A stretch of DNA of 64,000 nt from Bacteroides sp. AN502(2024) (GTDB lineage: Bacteria > Bacteroidota > Bacteroidia > Bacteroidales > Bacteroidaceae): assembly GCF_041227145.1 (NCBI RefSeq), contig NZ_JBGFSP010000004.1, positions 310,001 through 374,000 on the forward strand, given 5' to 3'. Shown here in pieces: positions 7,692 to 15,572 of this stretch. Under the pieces are notes generated by a model, which saw nothing but the letters and a program-made list of their open reading frames with translations, was not told where the DNA came from and ran no database searches. The stretch's first letter is position 1; each line of letters begins with the position of its first letter. A program made the translations under genes and the position numbers.

Positions 7692-8066
7692 ATGACACGA
7701 GAAGAAGTAGTAGAAATAATGAACTACTGCAAAGAGCACAAAGTGACTTATAAGTCAAGATTAGAGGAACTCAATATCCCTGTATGGCGGTTTTATGACA
7801 GCAAATCCCGTTATGCCGCCGAGCAATCATCTGGTAAAACGGCTCAAGGTGAGTTTATCGAGCTTCCGCATAGCGGATCTTTTGTTCCGGTTCCTTCATT
7901 TGCCGGTACAACCGGACGGAAACAGAAAAGTACACCGACCACGCCAAGCGGATTGAAAGAGATAGAAATACGTACACCGGCCGGTAGTGCCATACGCATT
8001 TGTGGTGAGCTAAATGAAAAGGAACTGTTTTCAATCATCCGGGCCTGCAGCCATGTTCAGCCTTAA
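7692..8066 (+). CDS. tnpA: IS66 accessory protein TnpA
   Basis: About 124 residues from the second of two adjacent Met codons. The N-terminus (TREEVVEIMNYCKEHK) looks like a helix-turn-helix segment, and the C-terminus reads IEIRTPAGSAIRICGELNEK, the typical IS66 orf1 ending of the form 'leG..irI'. It precedes tnpB with a 14-bp overlap, as usual for IS66. The role in transposition is not defined biochemically for this family. Confidence 0.85.
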   Translation: MTREEVVEIMNYCKEHKVTYKSRLEELNIPVWRFYDSKSRYAAEQSSGKTAQGEFIELPHSGSFVPVPSFAGTTGRKQKSTPTTPSGLKEIEIRTPAGSAIRICGELNEKELFSIIRACSHVQP

Positions 8067-8421
8067 TGACAGTATGCGCTATCTGTTGTATAACCGCCCA
8101 ACTGATATGCGCAAAAGCTTCCATACCCTCAGCGGTATCATCACCGACGCCATGGGTCAGGACCCCTGTAACGGCAACGTGTATATCTTCATAAACCGTG
8201 CCCGTGACCGTATAAAACTCCTGCATTGGGAGCCTGGCGGCATGGTGTTATATTCCAAACTTCTGGAAGCCGGTACCTTAGGTAAACCTGATTCTGCCAA
8301 CGACAATGAGGTCTGTACAAATATAGAATGGCGGGAACTTGTCATGATAGTGGAGGGTATCATGGAAGCCCGTGACTCCCGTCGCACGAGACTTGAAAAC
8401 CTGCAGAAACTTCGAAAATAG
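8053..8421 (+). CDS. tnpB: IS66 accessory protein TnpB (Orf2 family)
   Basis: 122 residues from the internal ATG at 8053. It shows the family signature: TDMRKSFHTLSGII near residue 16, NVYIFINRARDRIKLLHWEPGG near 42-62, then a helical tail. It is the classical IS66 Orf2 protein required with TnpC for transposition. It overlaps the end of tnpA and lies 72 bp before tnpC. Confidence 0.9.
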   Translation: MFSLNDSMRYLLYNRPTDMRKSFHTLSGIITDAMGQDPCNGNVYIFINRARDRIKLLHWEPGGMVLYSKLLEAGTLGKPDSANDNEVCTNIEWRELVMIVEGIMEARDSRRTRLENLQKLRK

Positions 8422-8493
8422 TATCGGATTTTTTACTCTGTTTGCTTTTGTATGTCATTGGATTTTAGTATATTTACATTGTGAAAAAATGAG

Positions 8494-10065
8494 ATGCAGA
8501 TGCTTACAGAGGAACAGGAAAAAGCCTTATTGGAAGAATTAGAGCAGCTCCGTCAGGATAAAGCGGCGCTTATCAGCAGGGTTTCCTCACTGGAACAGTC
8601 GCTGTACTGGCTTCGGAAAAAAGTCTTTGGCCGGATGAGCGAGAAGAATCTTCCGCTTGATCCCAACCAACTGTTCCTGTTCTCAAAAGCTGAAATGTCC
8701 TCCATGGAAATATCCCGGATGGAGGAGGAAGTCCGCAAAAGCGATGAAGAAATCACCAGAACCATAAAAGTCAAGGAGAAGCCGGCCCGCAAGCCCTTGG
8801 ATACATCTTCTCTTGCGGTAGAGGTTGTTGATCTTTACCCCGAAGGGACAACAGACGGGGAAGGCAGGCTTAAGGATGATTTCATTGAAATCGGAAAGGA
8901 AGAGAGTTCACGCCTGGAACGTGTTCCGGCAAAATTGTATATCCTGAAGACTGTCCGTCACAAAGTGATAAGTAAGTCCGATATGGAGAAATACCCCGAG
9001 GAAAGACAGATCCTGATTCACCCTCTACCTCTTGTTCCGGTCAGTAAATGTATGGCAGGCGCCTCGGTCCTGACAGACATTATCATCGGCAAGTTCATGT
9101 ATCATCTCCCGTTCTATCGTCTGATACAGCAGTATCGCGAATCAGGAATCAGCATAAGCGAATCTACCATGTGCGGATGGTATGAAATGGCGGTGGAGAA
9201 ACTCAGGTTGCTGTACAACCTGCTCAAACAGAAGATACTCTCCAGTGAGTATATACAAGTGGACGAGAGTGTCATTCCTGTGCTGGACAATGAGAAACAT
9301 AAGGCGAAAAAGGGGTATGAGTGGTGCGTACGCGACGGCATCACGGGGGACGTCATGTTCCATTATGACCGTGGCAGCCGTTCGGGGACTGTAGCCCGTG
9401 AACTGCTGGGATGTTACCATGGCATTGTGCAATGTGACGGCTATGCAGCTTACGAACAGTTTGAGCAGGTGAAAGGAATCACTATGGTCGGCTGTTGGGC
9501 ACATGTCAGAAGGAAGTACGTGGATGCCCTGGAAGAGAACAGGACCCTGGCCACACAGGCAATACACTACATCGGCAAGTTGTACAAGATAGAATCTGAA
9601 GCCAATGATGCAGGGCTCACAGCTGAAGAGCGTAAGGAAAAACGTATCAGTGAGGCCTATCCGCTGATACTTGAATTTGAAAAGTGGCTGCAGGACACCT
9701 ATCTTAGAGTGCTTCCTAAAAGCCGTATGGGTAAAGCCATCGAATATACGTACACGCTCCTTCCAAGACTTTCCAGATACGTAAACGACGGAAGAATCGA
9801 AATTGATGACAACCGTATAGAAAATGCCATAAGACCTTTGGCTTTGGGAAGAAAGAACTATCTGTTCTGCGGAAACGATGCATCAGCATACAGAGCTGCC
9901 ATCGTATACTCACTGATTTCAACCTGCAAATCAGCAGAAGTAGACCCCAGAATCTGGATGGAAGATGTCCTGAGCAAAATTCCATATTATGAAAGGGATG
10001 AGAAGAATATGGAAGAACTTCTACCACGTAATTGGGTAAAATCCAATCAAACTTGTTCCGAATAG
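8494..10065 (+). CDS. tnpC: IS66 transposase TnpC
   Basis: 523 residues. The N-terminal leucine-rich coiled coil (residues 1-45) is followed by the LYWLRKKVFGRMSEK motif. The DDE domain has YIQVDESVIPVLD near 252 (first Asp), VQCDGYAAYEQ near 310 and VGCWAHVRRKYVDA near 330, and DNRIENAIRPLALGRKNYLF near 438-457 (catalytic Glu). Full length for the family, with no internal stop. Confidence 0.95.
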   Translation: MQMLTEEQEKALLEELEQLRQDKAALISRVSSLEQSLYWLRKKVFGRMSEKNLPLDPNQLFLFSKAEMSSMEISRMEEEVRKSDEEITRTIKVKEKPARKPLDTSSLAVEVVDLYPEGTTDGEGRLKDDFIEIGKEESSRLERVPAKLYILKTVRHKVISKSDMEKYPEERQILIHPLPLVPVSKCMAGASVLTDIIIGKFMYHLPFYRLIQQYRESGISISESTMCGWYEMAVEKLRLLYNLLKQKILSSEYIQVDESVIPVLDNEKHKAKKGYEWCVRDGITGDVMFHYDRGSRSGTVARELLGCYHGIVQCDGYAAYEQFEQVKGITMVGCWAHVRRKYVDALEENRTLATQAIHYIGKLYKIESEANDAGLTAEERKEKRISEAYPLILEFEKWLQDTYLRVLPKSRMGKAIEYTYTLLPRLSRYVNDGRIEIDDNRIENAIRPLALGRKNYLFCGNDASAYRAAIVYSLISTCKSAEVDPRIWMEDVLSKIPYYERDEKNMEELLPRNWVKSNQTCSE

Positions 10066-10070
10066 ATACT

Positions 10071-10114
10071 ATTAGTTCCGAATCGACTACGAATAGCACC
10101 GATTCGGAACTAAT
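10071..10114. terminator. Perfect 15-bp inverted repeat behind IS66 tnpC
   Basis: ATTAGTTCCGAATCG (10071-10085), a 14-nt loop, then its exact complement CGATTCGGAACTAAT (10100-10114). It lies inside the element, between tnpC and the right end. There is no T-run, so it may limit transcription through the end or be a binding site rather than a standard terminator. Confidence 0.5.
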
Positions 10115-10151
10115 TTCACAAAAATTGCAACGTGGTTTACCGAATGCTTAC

Positions 10152-10159
10152 TAATAAAC
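10152..10159. repeat. IS66 target-site duplication, right copy
   Basis: TAATAAAC, identical to 7609-7616, directly outside the right inverted repeat. Confidence 0.95.
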
Positions 10160-10365
10160 TTGGAGAATTGCCCGAAGCAATCTCATTCAGTTATATTGCA
10201 AAGAAATATTTTGGTAAAAGTAGAAACTGGTTATATCAGCGTATTAACGGGAATATAGTCAACGGGAAAAAGGCTCGCTTTACTGACAATGAACTCAAAA
10301 CGTTCCTGAACGCTTTGAACGATGTTAGCGAAATGATTCATCAGACATCATTAAAAATCAGTTAA
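10160..10365 (+). pseudogene. DUF5053 gene, 3' part (split by IS66)
   Basis: The C-terminal 68 codons of the DUF5053 protein, with the family core FSYIAKKYFGKSRNWLYQRING and FTDNELKTFL. This looks like a helix-turn-helix-type segment, though no function is established. The frame continues that of 7361-7616 once the IS and one target copy are removed. A short protein could still start at the ATG at 10147 inside the IS right end. Confidence 0.85.
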
Positions 10366-10708
10366 GCTCTTATTTGACACCATCCCTGCATTTGAGCCGA
10401 TGCAAGGATTTTCATTGCCTAATCGAAAAATAGTTGTATCTCTGCAACATCAAGATAATACGGACATTATTCGGATTATTTTTGACTTTGGTGAAGGGGT
10501 GGTTTCCCTCACTTTTTTATATCCTTACCGAACTTTTTATTTATACATTAGTTCTACCTTATGTAACCCTTCTTGAGAGTTTGTTGATTCGTGTGTTGTT
10601 AATCCCAATTCTTGCTTATCACTAAAAATCATCGAATCAAGATATACTTGCCACAATCCGAGATTCTTGTGCATTTGTCAAGTTGGAATATGATAAATAG
10701 AAATATAC
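10366..10708. other. Gene-free gap between the DUF5053 remnant and the DUF262/ATPase operon
   Basis: I see no convincing gene. A weak stem (CCCTGCAT with ATGCAAGG, near 10385-10412, followed by ATTTT) may end DUF5053 transcription. TATCTCTG at about 10437 with TTG about 19 bp upstream resembles a Bacteroides promoter, but no credible ORF follows it. The small hydrophobic frame at 10434-10625 does not look like a real protein. Confidence 0.4.
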
Positions 10709-11656
10709 TTAATACAACCACGTCCTTAAATGAGGACCTATATAGCCTACATATATTTCTCTTGTTTGATTATCGGGATAAAAATGCATCCGCAAATTTC
10801 CACAGATTACATGTAAAGAAAATACAATCCTCTCTCCATTAGGCAATGAAAAACATCTAACAGCAGAATAATTGTCTAATGTCATTTGACTTTCAGGATG
10901 AATTACTATACTCTTGGTATTATTAACAGATTCATAACTAAAACTACCAGCTTTCCATTCCATAGCTACTTCATCCAGCACTTGTAATCTTCTAATAATA
11001 TTAGCTAAATCTATAGACTTCCCTAGTCTATTTAAATTTTGCTTAACACTACTACAAAAAATAAGATTAGGGAAAAAAACACTTTTGTTGTTCCAAAGCT
11101 CTTTTCCATCTTTCAACTTTTCAAATTTCTGCTTTCGTAGCCAATCAAGATGTGATTCAACATGATATTTATTTCCAAAACAACAAATTTGTTCTTCACA
11201 TTTTATAATATCATTATTCTCAATATATTCATGTATAACAGATAACTTATTTGTATTCCAACATTCTTCCGTCAGGAAATTAATACATAGCGTGTTACAA
11301 ATCAAAGCAGCCTTAAGACCTTGCCCCAAATTGTCATTAAAATAACAATTTTCCTCTTCAAATCGCTTTTCTAATTTACAATCAGTAATCAAAGGTGAAG
11401 AAGAAACGATGATAAGGAACTTATCTTTCAAATCCTTACTCACTTTAAAATCCCCCAACCATGCGCCAATGGAATAATTACTCAAAAAAGATAAATCAAA
11501 TAAGTTTTTCCCCAAAGATATATCTATACGTAAATTACTTAATCCTAGTTTTTGTTCTGCATAAACAGCAGCATGAACAAAATTTTCCATTAATCCATAT
11601 ACTTGCATTTTTGTTTGTACATGATTTAATGATAGTTCATTTAACATATATTCCAT
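10709..11656 (-). CDS. Unknown protein, third gene of a DUF262/DUF3696 operon
   Basis: I use the ATG at 11656 (315 residues); a TTG two codons upstream is also open. I recognise no catalytic motif. It is soluble, with Cys-rich stretches (ALICNTLCINF, KCEEQICCFGN). The C-terminus ends in a basic-aromatic segment with IYVGYIGPHLRT, which looks like a conserved signature. The start lies right at the stop of the upstream ATPase gene, so the two are translationally coupled. Its place in a Menshen-like operon suggests the system-specific effector or sensor, but that is inference from context alone. Confidence 0.7.
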   Translation of the reverse strand: MEYMLNELSLNHVQTKMQVYGLMENFVHAAVYAEQKLGLSNLRIDISLGKNLFDLSFLSNYSIGAWLGDFKVSKDLKDKFLIIVSSSPLITDCKLEKRFEEENCYFNDNLGQGLKAALICNTLCINFLTEECWNTNKLSVIHEYIENNDIIKCEEQICCFGNKYHVESHLDWLRKQKFEKLKDGKELWNNKSVFFPNLIFCSSVKQNLNRLGKSIDLANIIRRLQVLDEVAMEWKAGSFSYESVNNTKSIVIHPESQMTLDNYSAVRCFSLPNGERIVFSLHVICGNLRMHFYPDNQTREIYVGYIGPHLRTWLY

Positions 11657-11662
11657 AACCAA

Positions 11663-12769
11663 TTAATCTTTTTGTATCAACAGACTTAGTTGTTTAGTAT
11701 ACTCATCAAAAAAGTCATTAGGTTGAAAAGATAAACGCCCATCGCTATCCACTAAAGGTTCTTCAATATATATTGAGTGCCCTTCTTCTGCCCTAGAAAA
11801 GAAATATACAGAAAAGTTATTTGCCAATATCCTTTTTTCCTTAATAGCCACTCTCATGCCATTAAAAATATGATCACTGTGAGACTCTACTAATATTTGA
11901 ACCCCATCATTTGCTGCATACGATATTAATTTCCCCAACATAACTTGTCCCTTGGGATGTAAATGAGATTCTGGATTCTCAAATATTAATAAATCTCCTT
12001 TTTGGGCATTTAAAAGTGCAATTATTATTGGAAGTACATATGTAATGCCAAACCCCGTATTAACGGATGTAAATTCAGGCGTTGTATCTTTTTGATTAAT
12101 AAACTCATATCCTAATGTAGATATTTTTAAATCAGGATGAAATCTAGGCTTTACACGTACTTCCGAAGTTATTTCACTGATCCATGCATTCACATTATCT
12201 AATAGAGTATTAGATTTAGCATTGGGATGTTTTAAGTTTAGATTAGGAATTGTATCAAACTTATATTTATCAAGATAATGTACTGCATATTGTCCTTTTT
12301 CCCCCAAAGTCCTTAAAACTTCAACAGCATATGGGGACGCTTCATATGTACGTTTAGGAGTAATACGTTCAGCATTCAAATATTGAAATTTATCATTAAA
12401 CAACGACAAATTACCAATATTAAAAGAATCAGCATTTCCTTTTATAAGCTGCAATATATCAGAATCAGACTTAAGAGAATAAGACAATGAGAGGTGTCTA
12501 ATTTTCTCAAAAACAATATCAAATACAATATCTCCGTCTCCTTCAATATTATACAAGTCCTTTCCATAACCAATATTTGTCAAATCGCCATTAAGTTGAA
12601 GTCTTGACAAAGACTTATCAGCCATGTAAGACTGTCTCAGTATTAATAAACTTTGTATTAAAGAAGATTTTCCCATCCCATTTTTACCACAGAATAAAGT
12701 GAGAGGAGATAAATTAATCTCAACGTCACTAAATGCTTTAAAATTCTTTAAAAATAGACTAGTGATCAT
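11663..12769 (-). CDS. AAA ATPase of DUF3696/COG4938 type
   Basis: 368 residues. It opens MITSLFLKNFKAFSD and has Walker A FCGKNGMGKSSLIQ near residues 26-39. Late motifs include LLIFENPESHLHPKGQ near 263-278 (Walker B plus the ESHLHP signature of DUF3696 ATPases) and ILVESHSDHIFNGMR near 296. The start overlaps the DUF262 gene by 4 bp (ATGA) and its stop abuts the next gene, so the three form a tight operon. Such ATPases are soluble ABC-like switches; with DUF262 the layout matches the Menshen anti-phage system (NsnB role). Confidence 0.8.
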   Translation of the reverse strand: MITSLFLKNFKAFSDVEINLSPLTLFCGKNGMGKSSLIQSLLILRQSYMADKSLSRLQLNGDLTNIGYGKDLYNIEGDGDIVFDIVFEKIRHLSLSYSLKSDSDILQLIKGNADSFNIGNLSLFNDKFQYLNAERITPKRTYEASPYAVEVLRTLGEKGQYAVHYLDKYKFDTIPNLNLKHPNAKSNTLLDNVNAWISEITSEVRVKPRFHPDLKISTLGYEFINQKDTTPEFTSVNTGFGITYVLPIIIALLNAQKGDLLIFENPESHLHPKGQVMLGKLISYAANDGVQILVESHSDHIFNGMRVAIKEKRILANNFSVYFFSRAEEGHSIYIEEPLVDSDGRLSFQPNDFFDEYTKQLSLLIQKD

Positions 12770-13902
12770 ACAATATGTTTTTTTATTAAAGATTCTATTT
12801 TCGTAAATCTATTAATTACAGCATTTTTGCTAGCTGTTGATGTTGTCACAGCATCATTAAATGATTTATCCCCAAATAGCTGTTTATACTCATTTCTTAA
12901 TGAAATTTGATTATCGTAAATTTTTCTTATTTGTAACGTTGTTAATTTTGATAGAATTACCACCCATACTTCAAATAAAGCACTATTTAGGCGCCGGGGA
13001 ATATTGTCAGAAATCACAGACCTACTAAAACGATCTTTTCCAAAAATTCCAGTATGAATCTTGATGCCTCGCAATATTGAGCTCGCAATATTCTCCAACT
13101 CATCTAATGAAGTTGTTTGCAATTTCTCCATTGCACGATCTAAGAAAGCACCTAAAGGACTTTCATATTTTAAATAGTTTGTTTGTATAAAAGCTACGCA
13201 CCGTAAAACCAACTCACGATCTTCCATCCTTTCATTAGGTAATGGAATTAGTTTGCGAAAGCCAGCATCTTCTGTTATTTTTTTAAGAAAAGTAGAAGCT
13301 TGCCCTTGATTTAGTGCATTCCGAATTTCCATATCATTCAAAGATAATGCACCTGTATTAATTCTTTTAAAAACATTATACTTAACTTTTTTAGGTGTAC
13401 CAGGACTTATTAAGAAACAAGTTACATTTGCCTCCATAATTCTCCTTTGCATAATTCGAGGTAAATCATTAAATTTTAATCCCTTATTATCATAGTCCTT
13501 TAATATATCTAATCCTATCAATGGTAAATTCTCATCTATAACAAAATTTTTCAAAGCAGATAGTCGCTGTAATCCGTCAACAATCAACCAACGATCATCT
13601 TCACTAGCATCAAAATAAAATGCAGGCAAAGGAAGTTTTAACATAAGGGATTCTATTAAACGACTTTGTACATCACGTTTCCATAAATTAGCCTTCCTTT
13701 GGAATTCCGTATTAAGATCTATTTCATCATTTCTAATACGAGCAATCACATTATCAATAGATAACGTTTGTGGAATAATACGAATCTCATTAGGGTCAAA
13801 AGGCTCTGTCATTGTTTCTGGAAGATGCATCTTTGACAAATCTCTATCCGCATCTTCAGCAAATCCTTCAATTGTTAATTGTATGCCTTCTCCTTCTTTC
13901 AT
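12766..13902 (-). CDS. DUF262 (ParB/sulfiredoxin-like) protein, first gene of a defence-type operon
   Basis: 378 residues. The N-terminal DUF262 domain shows STD-like spacing of LNTEFQRKANLWKRD near residue 62, ESLMLKLPLPAFYF near 84, and the hallmark LIVDGLQRLSAL near 105-116, followed by FKRINTGALSLNDMEIRNA near 180. DUF262 proteins are ParB-like NTPase or DNase modules common in defence systems such as GmrSD. It leads an operon with a DUF3696 ATPase and an unknown protein. A -7-like TACATTTG lies 34 bp upstream. I infer the NsnC-like subunit of a Menshen-type system. Confidence 0.8.
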   Translation of the reverse strand: MKEGEGIQLTIEGFAEDADRDLSKMHLPETMTEPFDPNEIRIIPQTLSIDNVIARIRNDEIDLNTEFQRKANLWKRDVQSRLIESLMLKLPLPAFYFDASEDDRWLIVDGLQRLSALKNFVIDENLPLIGLDILKDYDNKGLKFNDLPRIMQRRIMEANVTCFLISPGTPKKVKYNVFKRINTGALSLNDMEIRNALNQGQASTFLKKITEDAGFRKLIPLPNERMEDRELVLRCVAFIQTNYLKYESPLGAFLDRAMEKLQTTSLDELENIASSILRGIKIHTGIFGKDRFSRSVISDNIPRRLNSALFEVWVVILSKLTTLQIRKIYDNQISLRNEYKQLFGDKSFNDAVTTSTASKNAVINRFTKIESLIKKHIV

Positions 13903-13935
13903 TTATTTAGCCTTTAATTCTAATAATATGCAATG

Positions 13936-13943
13936 CAAATGTA
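13936..13943 (-). promoter_or_regulatory. Predicted -7 box of the DUF262 operon
   Basis: Minus-strand TACATTTG (13943 to 13936), 34 bp before the ATG at 13902. The -33 region is only a weak match, within an A/T-rich stretch. Confidence 0.45.
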
Positions 13944-14105
13944 ACCTTTTTCTTTTAATATTTTAGAAAAACAATCACCAATTATTATCGTATAGTTTTT
14001 ATTAGTAAAATGTATCTTGATTATTATTCCATTTAAACCAATTGCTAAACAGTATATTTATACAAATTATTAATTACAAAACATCTATCAACACTTTAAG
14101 TTTCA

Positions 14106-14315
14106 TCACACATAAACACATATTCTATAACTACCATTGCCACAATTATAACTCACTCCAACCCCAACATACCAACCGCCCTGATAACTACAACCTATCT
14201 GTAAGCCTAATCCCCAGTGTTTCTTCTGAAAAGGTGAAAGAGTAATAATTTCCTTGTCTCTGTACACCTCCATGAAATCAAGACACACGCGCCATCCGTT
14301 ACAATCTGTCATCAC
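14106..14315 (-). pseudogene. C-terminal remnant of a small accessory/phage-type protein (DUF6808-like)
   Basis: The last part reads YRDKEIITLSPFQKKHWGLG and ends GWYVGVGVSYN plus a short tail. This resembles the conserved C-terminus of small Bacteroides proteins with a trailing glycine-rich KxHWGxGxQ...GVGVSYN motif. The N-terminal transmembrane part is missing and upstream codons contain stops, so it is a fragment. The family assignment is from memory. Confidence 0.4.
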
Positions 14316-14442
14316 AGGCTCATCTGTTAATACCGCTCAATCTTGATACCTATTTCAGTAAAGATGTGGACGATCTACTGATGAAATGACAGCCAATGAG
14401 TATCACAAGGAGTTTCTATTGATACCAGCCAACTCTGCAATC

Positions 14443-14762
14443 TTAGTACCCGATAACATCCGGAAAGCTCGTCAAACACCGTATTTCTCTCGCCTTCTCT
14501 TTTTCCCTCCTATATTGAAAATACATGACCTTCCATTCATCCCAAACTGCACCGGCTTCCTCATCAGTCAAAGCCTCCAGACAAAACTCCACCACTTTTA
14601 CATAATCACTCAACGGGCGTTTAGCCCCTTTTTTAAAAGACTTAAAGTAGTATGACCGATATTTACTCCCTTGTATATATCCTCATTTCTCAAATTCGCA
14701 CGCTTTTGCAATTTTTTAATATAAGCACCAAAAGCTACGTAACAAGCGACCTCATTTTCCAT
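14443..14762 (-). pseudogene. Frameshifted helix-turn-helix-like gene
   Basis: From the ATG at 14762 the frame reads MENEVACYVAFGAYIKKLQK and continues to ILKK-type text (HTTLSLLKKG), then hits TGA at 14610. Shifting frame at the TTTTAAAAAAGGGG run (14625-14638) restores AKRPLSDYVKVVEFCLEALT and on to a stop at 14443. The whole would be about 106 residues, a Cro/CI-like regulator common in Bacteroides accessory DNA. Either the gene is dead or the homopolymer carries a sequencing error or slippage site. Confidence 0.6.
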
Positions 14763-14929
14763 TCTTTTCACTGTTAAAATTACATTATATTATTTAATAA
14801 CTTCCCCTTTCGTCCCAACATGTCAGGACGGTGTTTATTTTGCATTTGCTAAATTCACGCAGTGTTTTGAAACACATTTGTGTGTGTTTCTGCAAAAGTA
14901 AGTTTTTTAATTCATTACAACAAAAAATT

Positions 14930-15553
14930 ATGCAAAACAATTACCGAATGTCTTATTTCATGCCCCCTATTGCTCCTATCAAAGACAAACAAGGCCGACT
15001 GATGACTCCTCCCACGCTTATCCCCTTCTGCGAAGTCACCATCGGACAAGTTTTTCAAATGATTACCGGCAACGAGAATCTCAAAGCCCTGACCGGACAA
15101 GTACGGAATGCCGCAGATATACGAACTGCCAAAGCATCATTGTTACCTTATGTGACCCCCTGCGGCATATTCACCCGCCGCAACAGCAAAGACTTCGTCT
15201 CCCCGTCTCACCTGGTGATAGTGGATGTGGACGGTCTCTGCTCCTATCAGGAAGCTGCGGAAATGCGCCGTATGCTATATGAAGATCCTCTCTTACAGCC
15301 TGTACTCACATTTATCAGTCCCAGCGGACTGGGTGTAAAGGCTTTTGTTCCTTGCCGTTATTCCTCCACCACAGATGATGCCCCCAATATCACAGAAAAT
15401 ATGAGTTGGGCGATGCGGTATGTAGAGACAGCGTACAATACGGTAACCACGGTCTCTTCCGAAACGAAATCCAAAGTTGATTTCTCCGGTAAAGACCTCG
15501 TGAGATCCTGTTTCCTCAGTTATGACCCGGAAGCATTATTCAGAAACAAGTAA
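14930..15553 (+). CDS. BT4734-like (VirE N-terminal type) protein
   Basis: 207 residues from the ATG at 14930; the longer frame from 14831 is unlikely. It contains LVIVDVDGLCSYQEAAEMRR near residue 90 and VLTFISPSGLGVKAFVP near 125, the two blocks of the BT4734/VirE-N domain, which has a primase-polymerase-like fold. This family is regularly encoded just before a DUF3987 protein upstream of Bacteroides capsule loci, as here (19-bp gap). Function is unknown; a replication or mobile-element origin is likely. Confidence 0.8.
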   Translation: MQNNYRMSYFMPPIAPIKDKQGRLMTPPTLIPFCEVTIGQVFQMITGNENLKALTGQVRNAADIRTAKASLLPYVTPCGIFTRRNSKDFVSPSHLVIVDVDGLCSYQEAAEMRRMLYEDPLLQPVLTFISPSGLGVKAFVPCRYSSTTDDAPNITENMSWAMRYVETAYNTVTTVSSETKSKVDFSGKDLVRSCFLSYDPEALFRNK

Positions 15554-15572
15554 ATTATAAATTAAAAATTAA

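Larger units (their letters stand above)
7617..10151 (+). mobile_element. Complete IS66-family insertion sequence
   Basis: A 2,535-bp element with perfect 22-bp terminal inverted repeats: 7617-7638, starting GTAAGCATTCGGTAAACC, and its exact reverse complement at 10130-10151. The 8-bp target duplication TAATAAAC flanks both sides. It encodes tnpA, tnpB and tnpC in the same direction, all with open frames. It has inserted in the host DUF5053 gene. The perfect ends and duplication point to a recent, probably still mobile insertion. Confidence 0.95.

Noticed and set aside
7361..7753. A 130-residue protein taken as an extra IS66 gene
   Set aside because: The IS66 left end at 7617 lies inside it; only the first 85 codons are real host DUF5053 sequence, and the rest is read-through into the element.
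10434..10625. Small hydrophobic plus-strand ORF
   Set aside because: Odd composition and no ribosome site; probably chance in AT-rich DNA.
14831..14929. N-terminal extension of the BT4734-like protein
   Set aside because: The extra 33 codons look like leader sequence, while the ATG at 14930 starts the conserved part.
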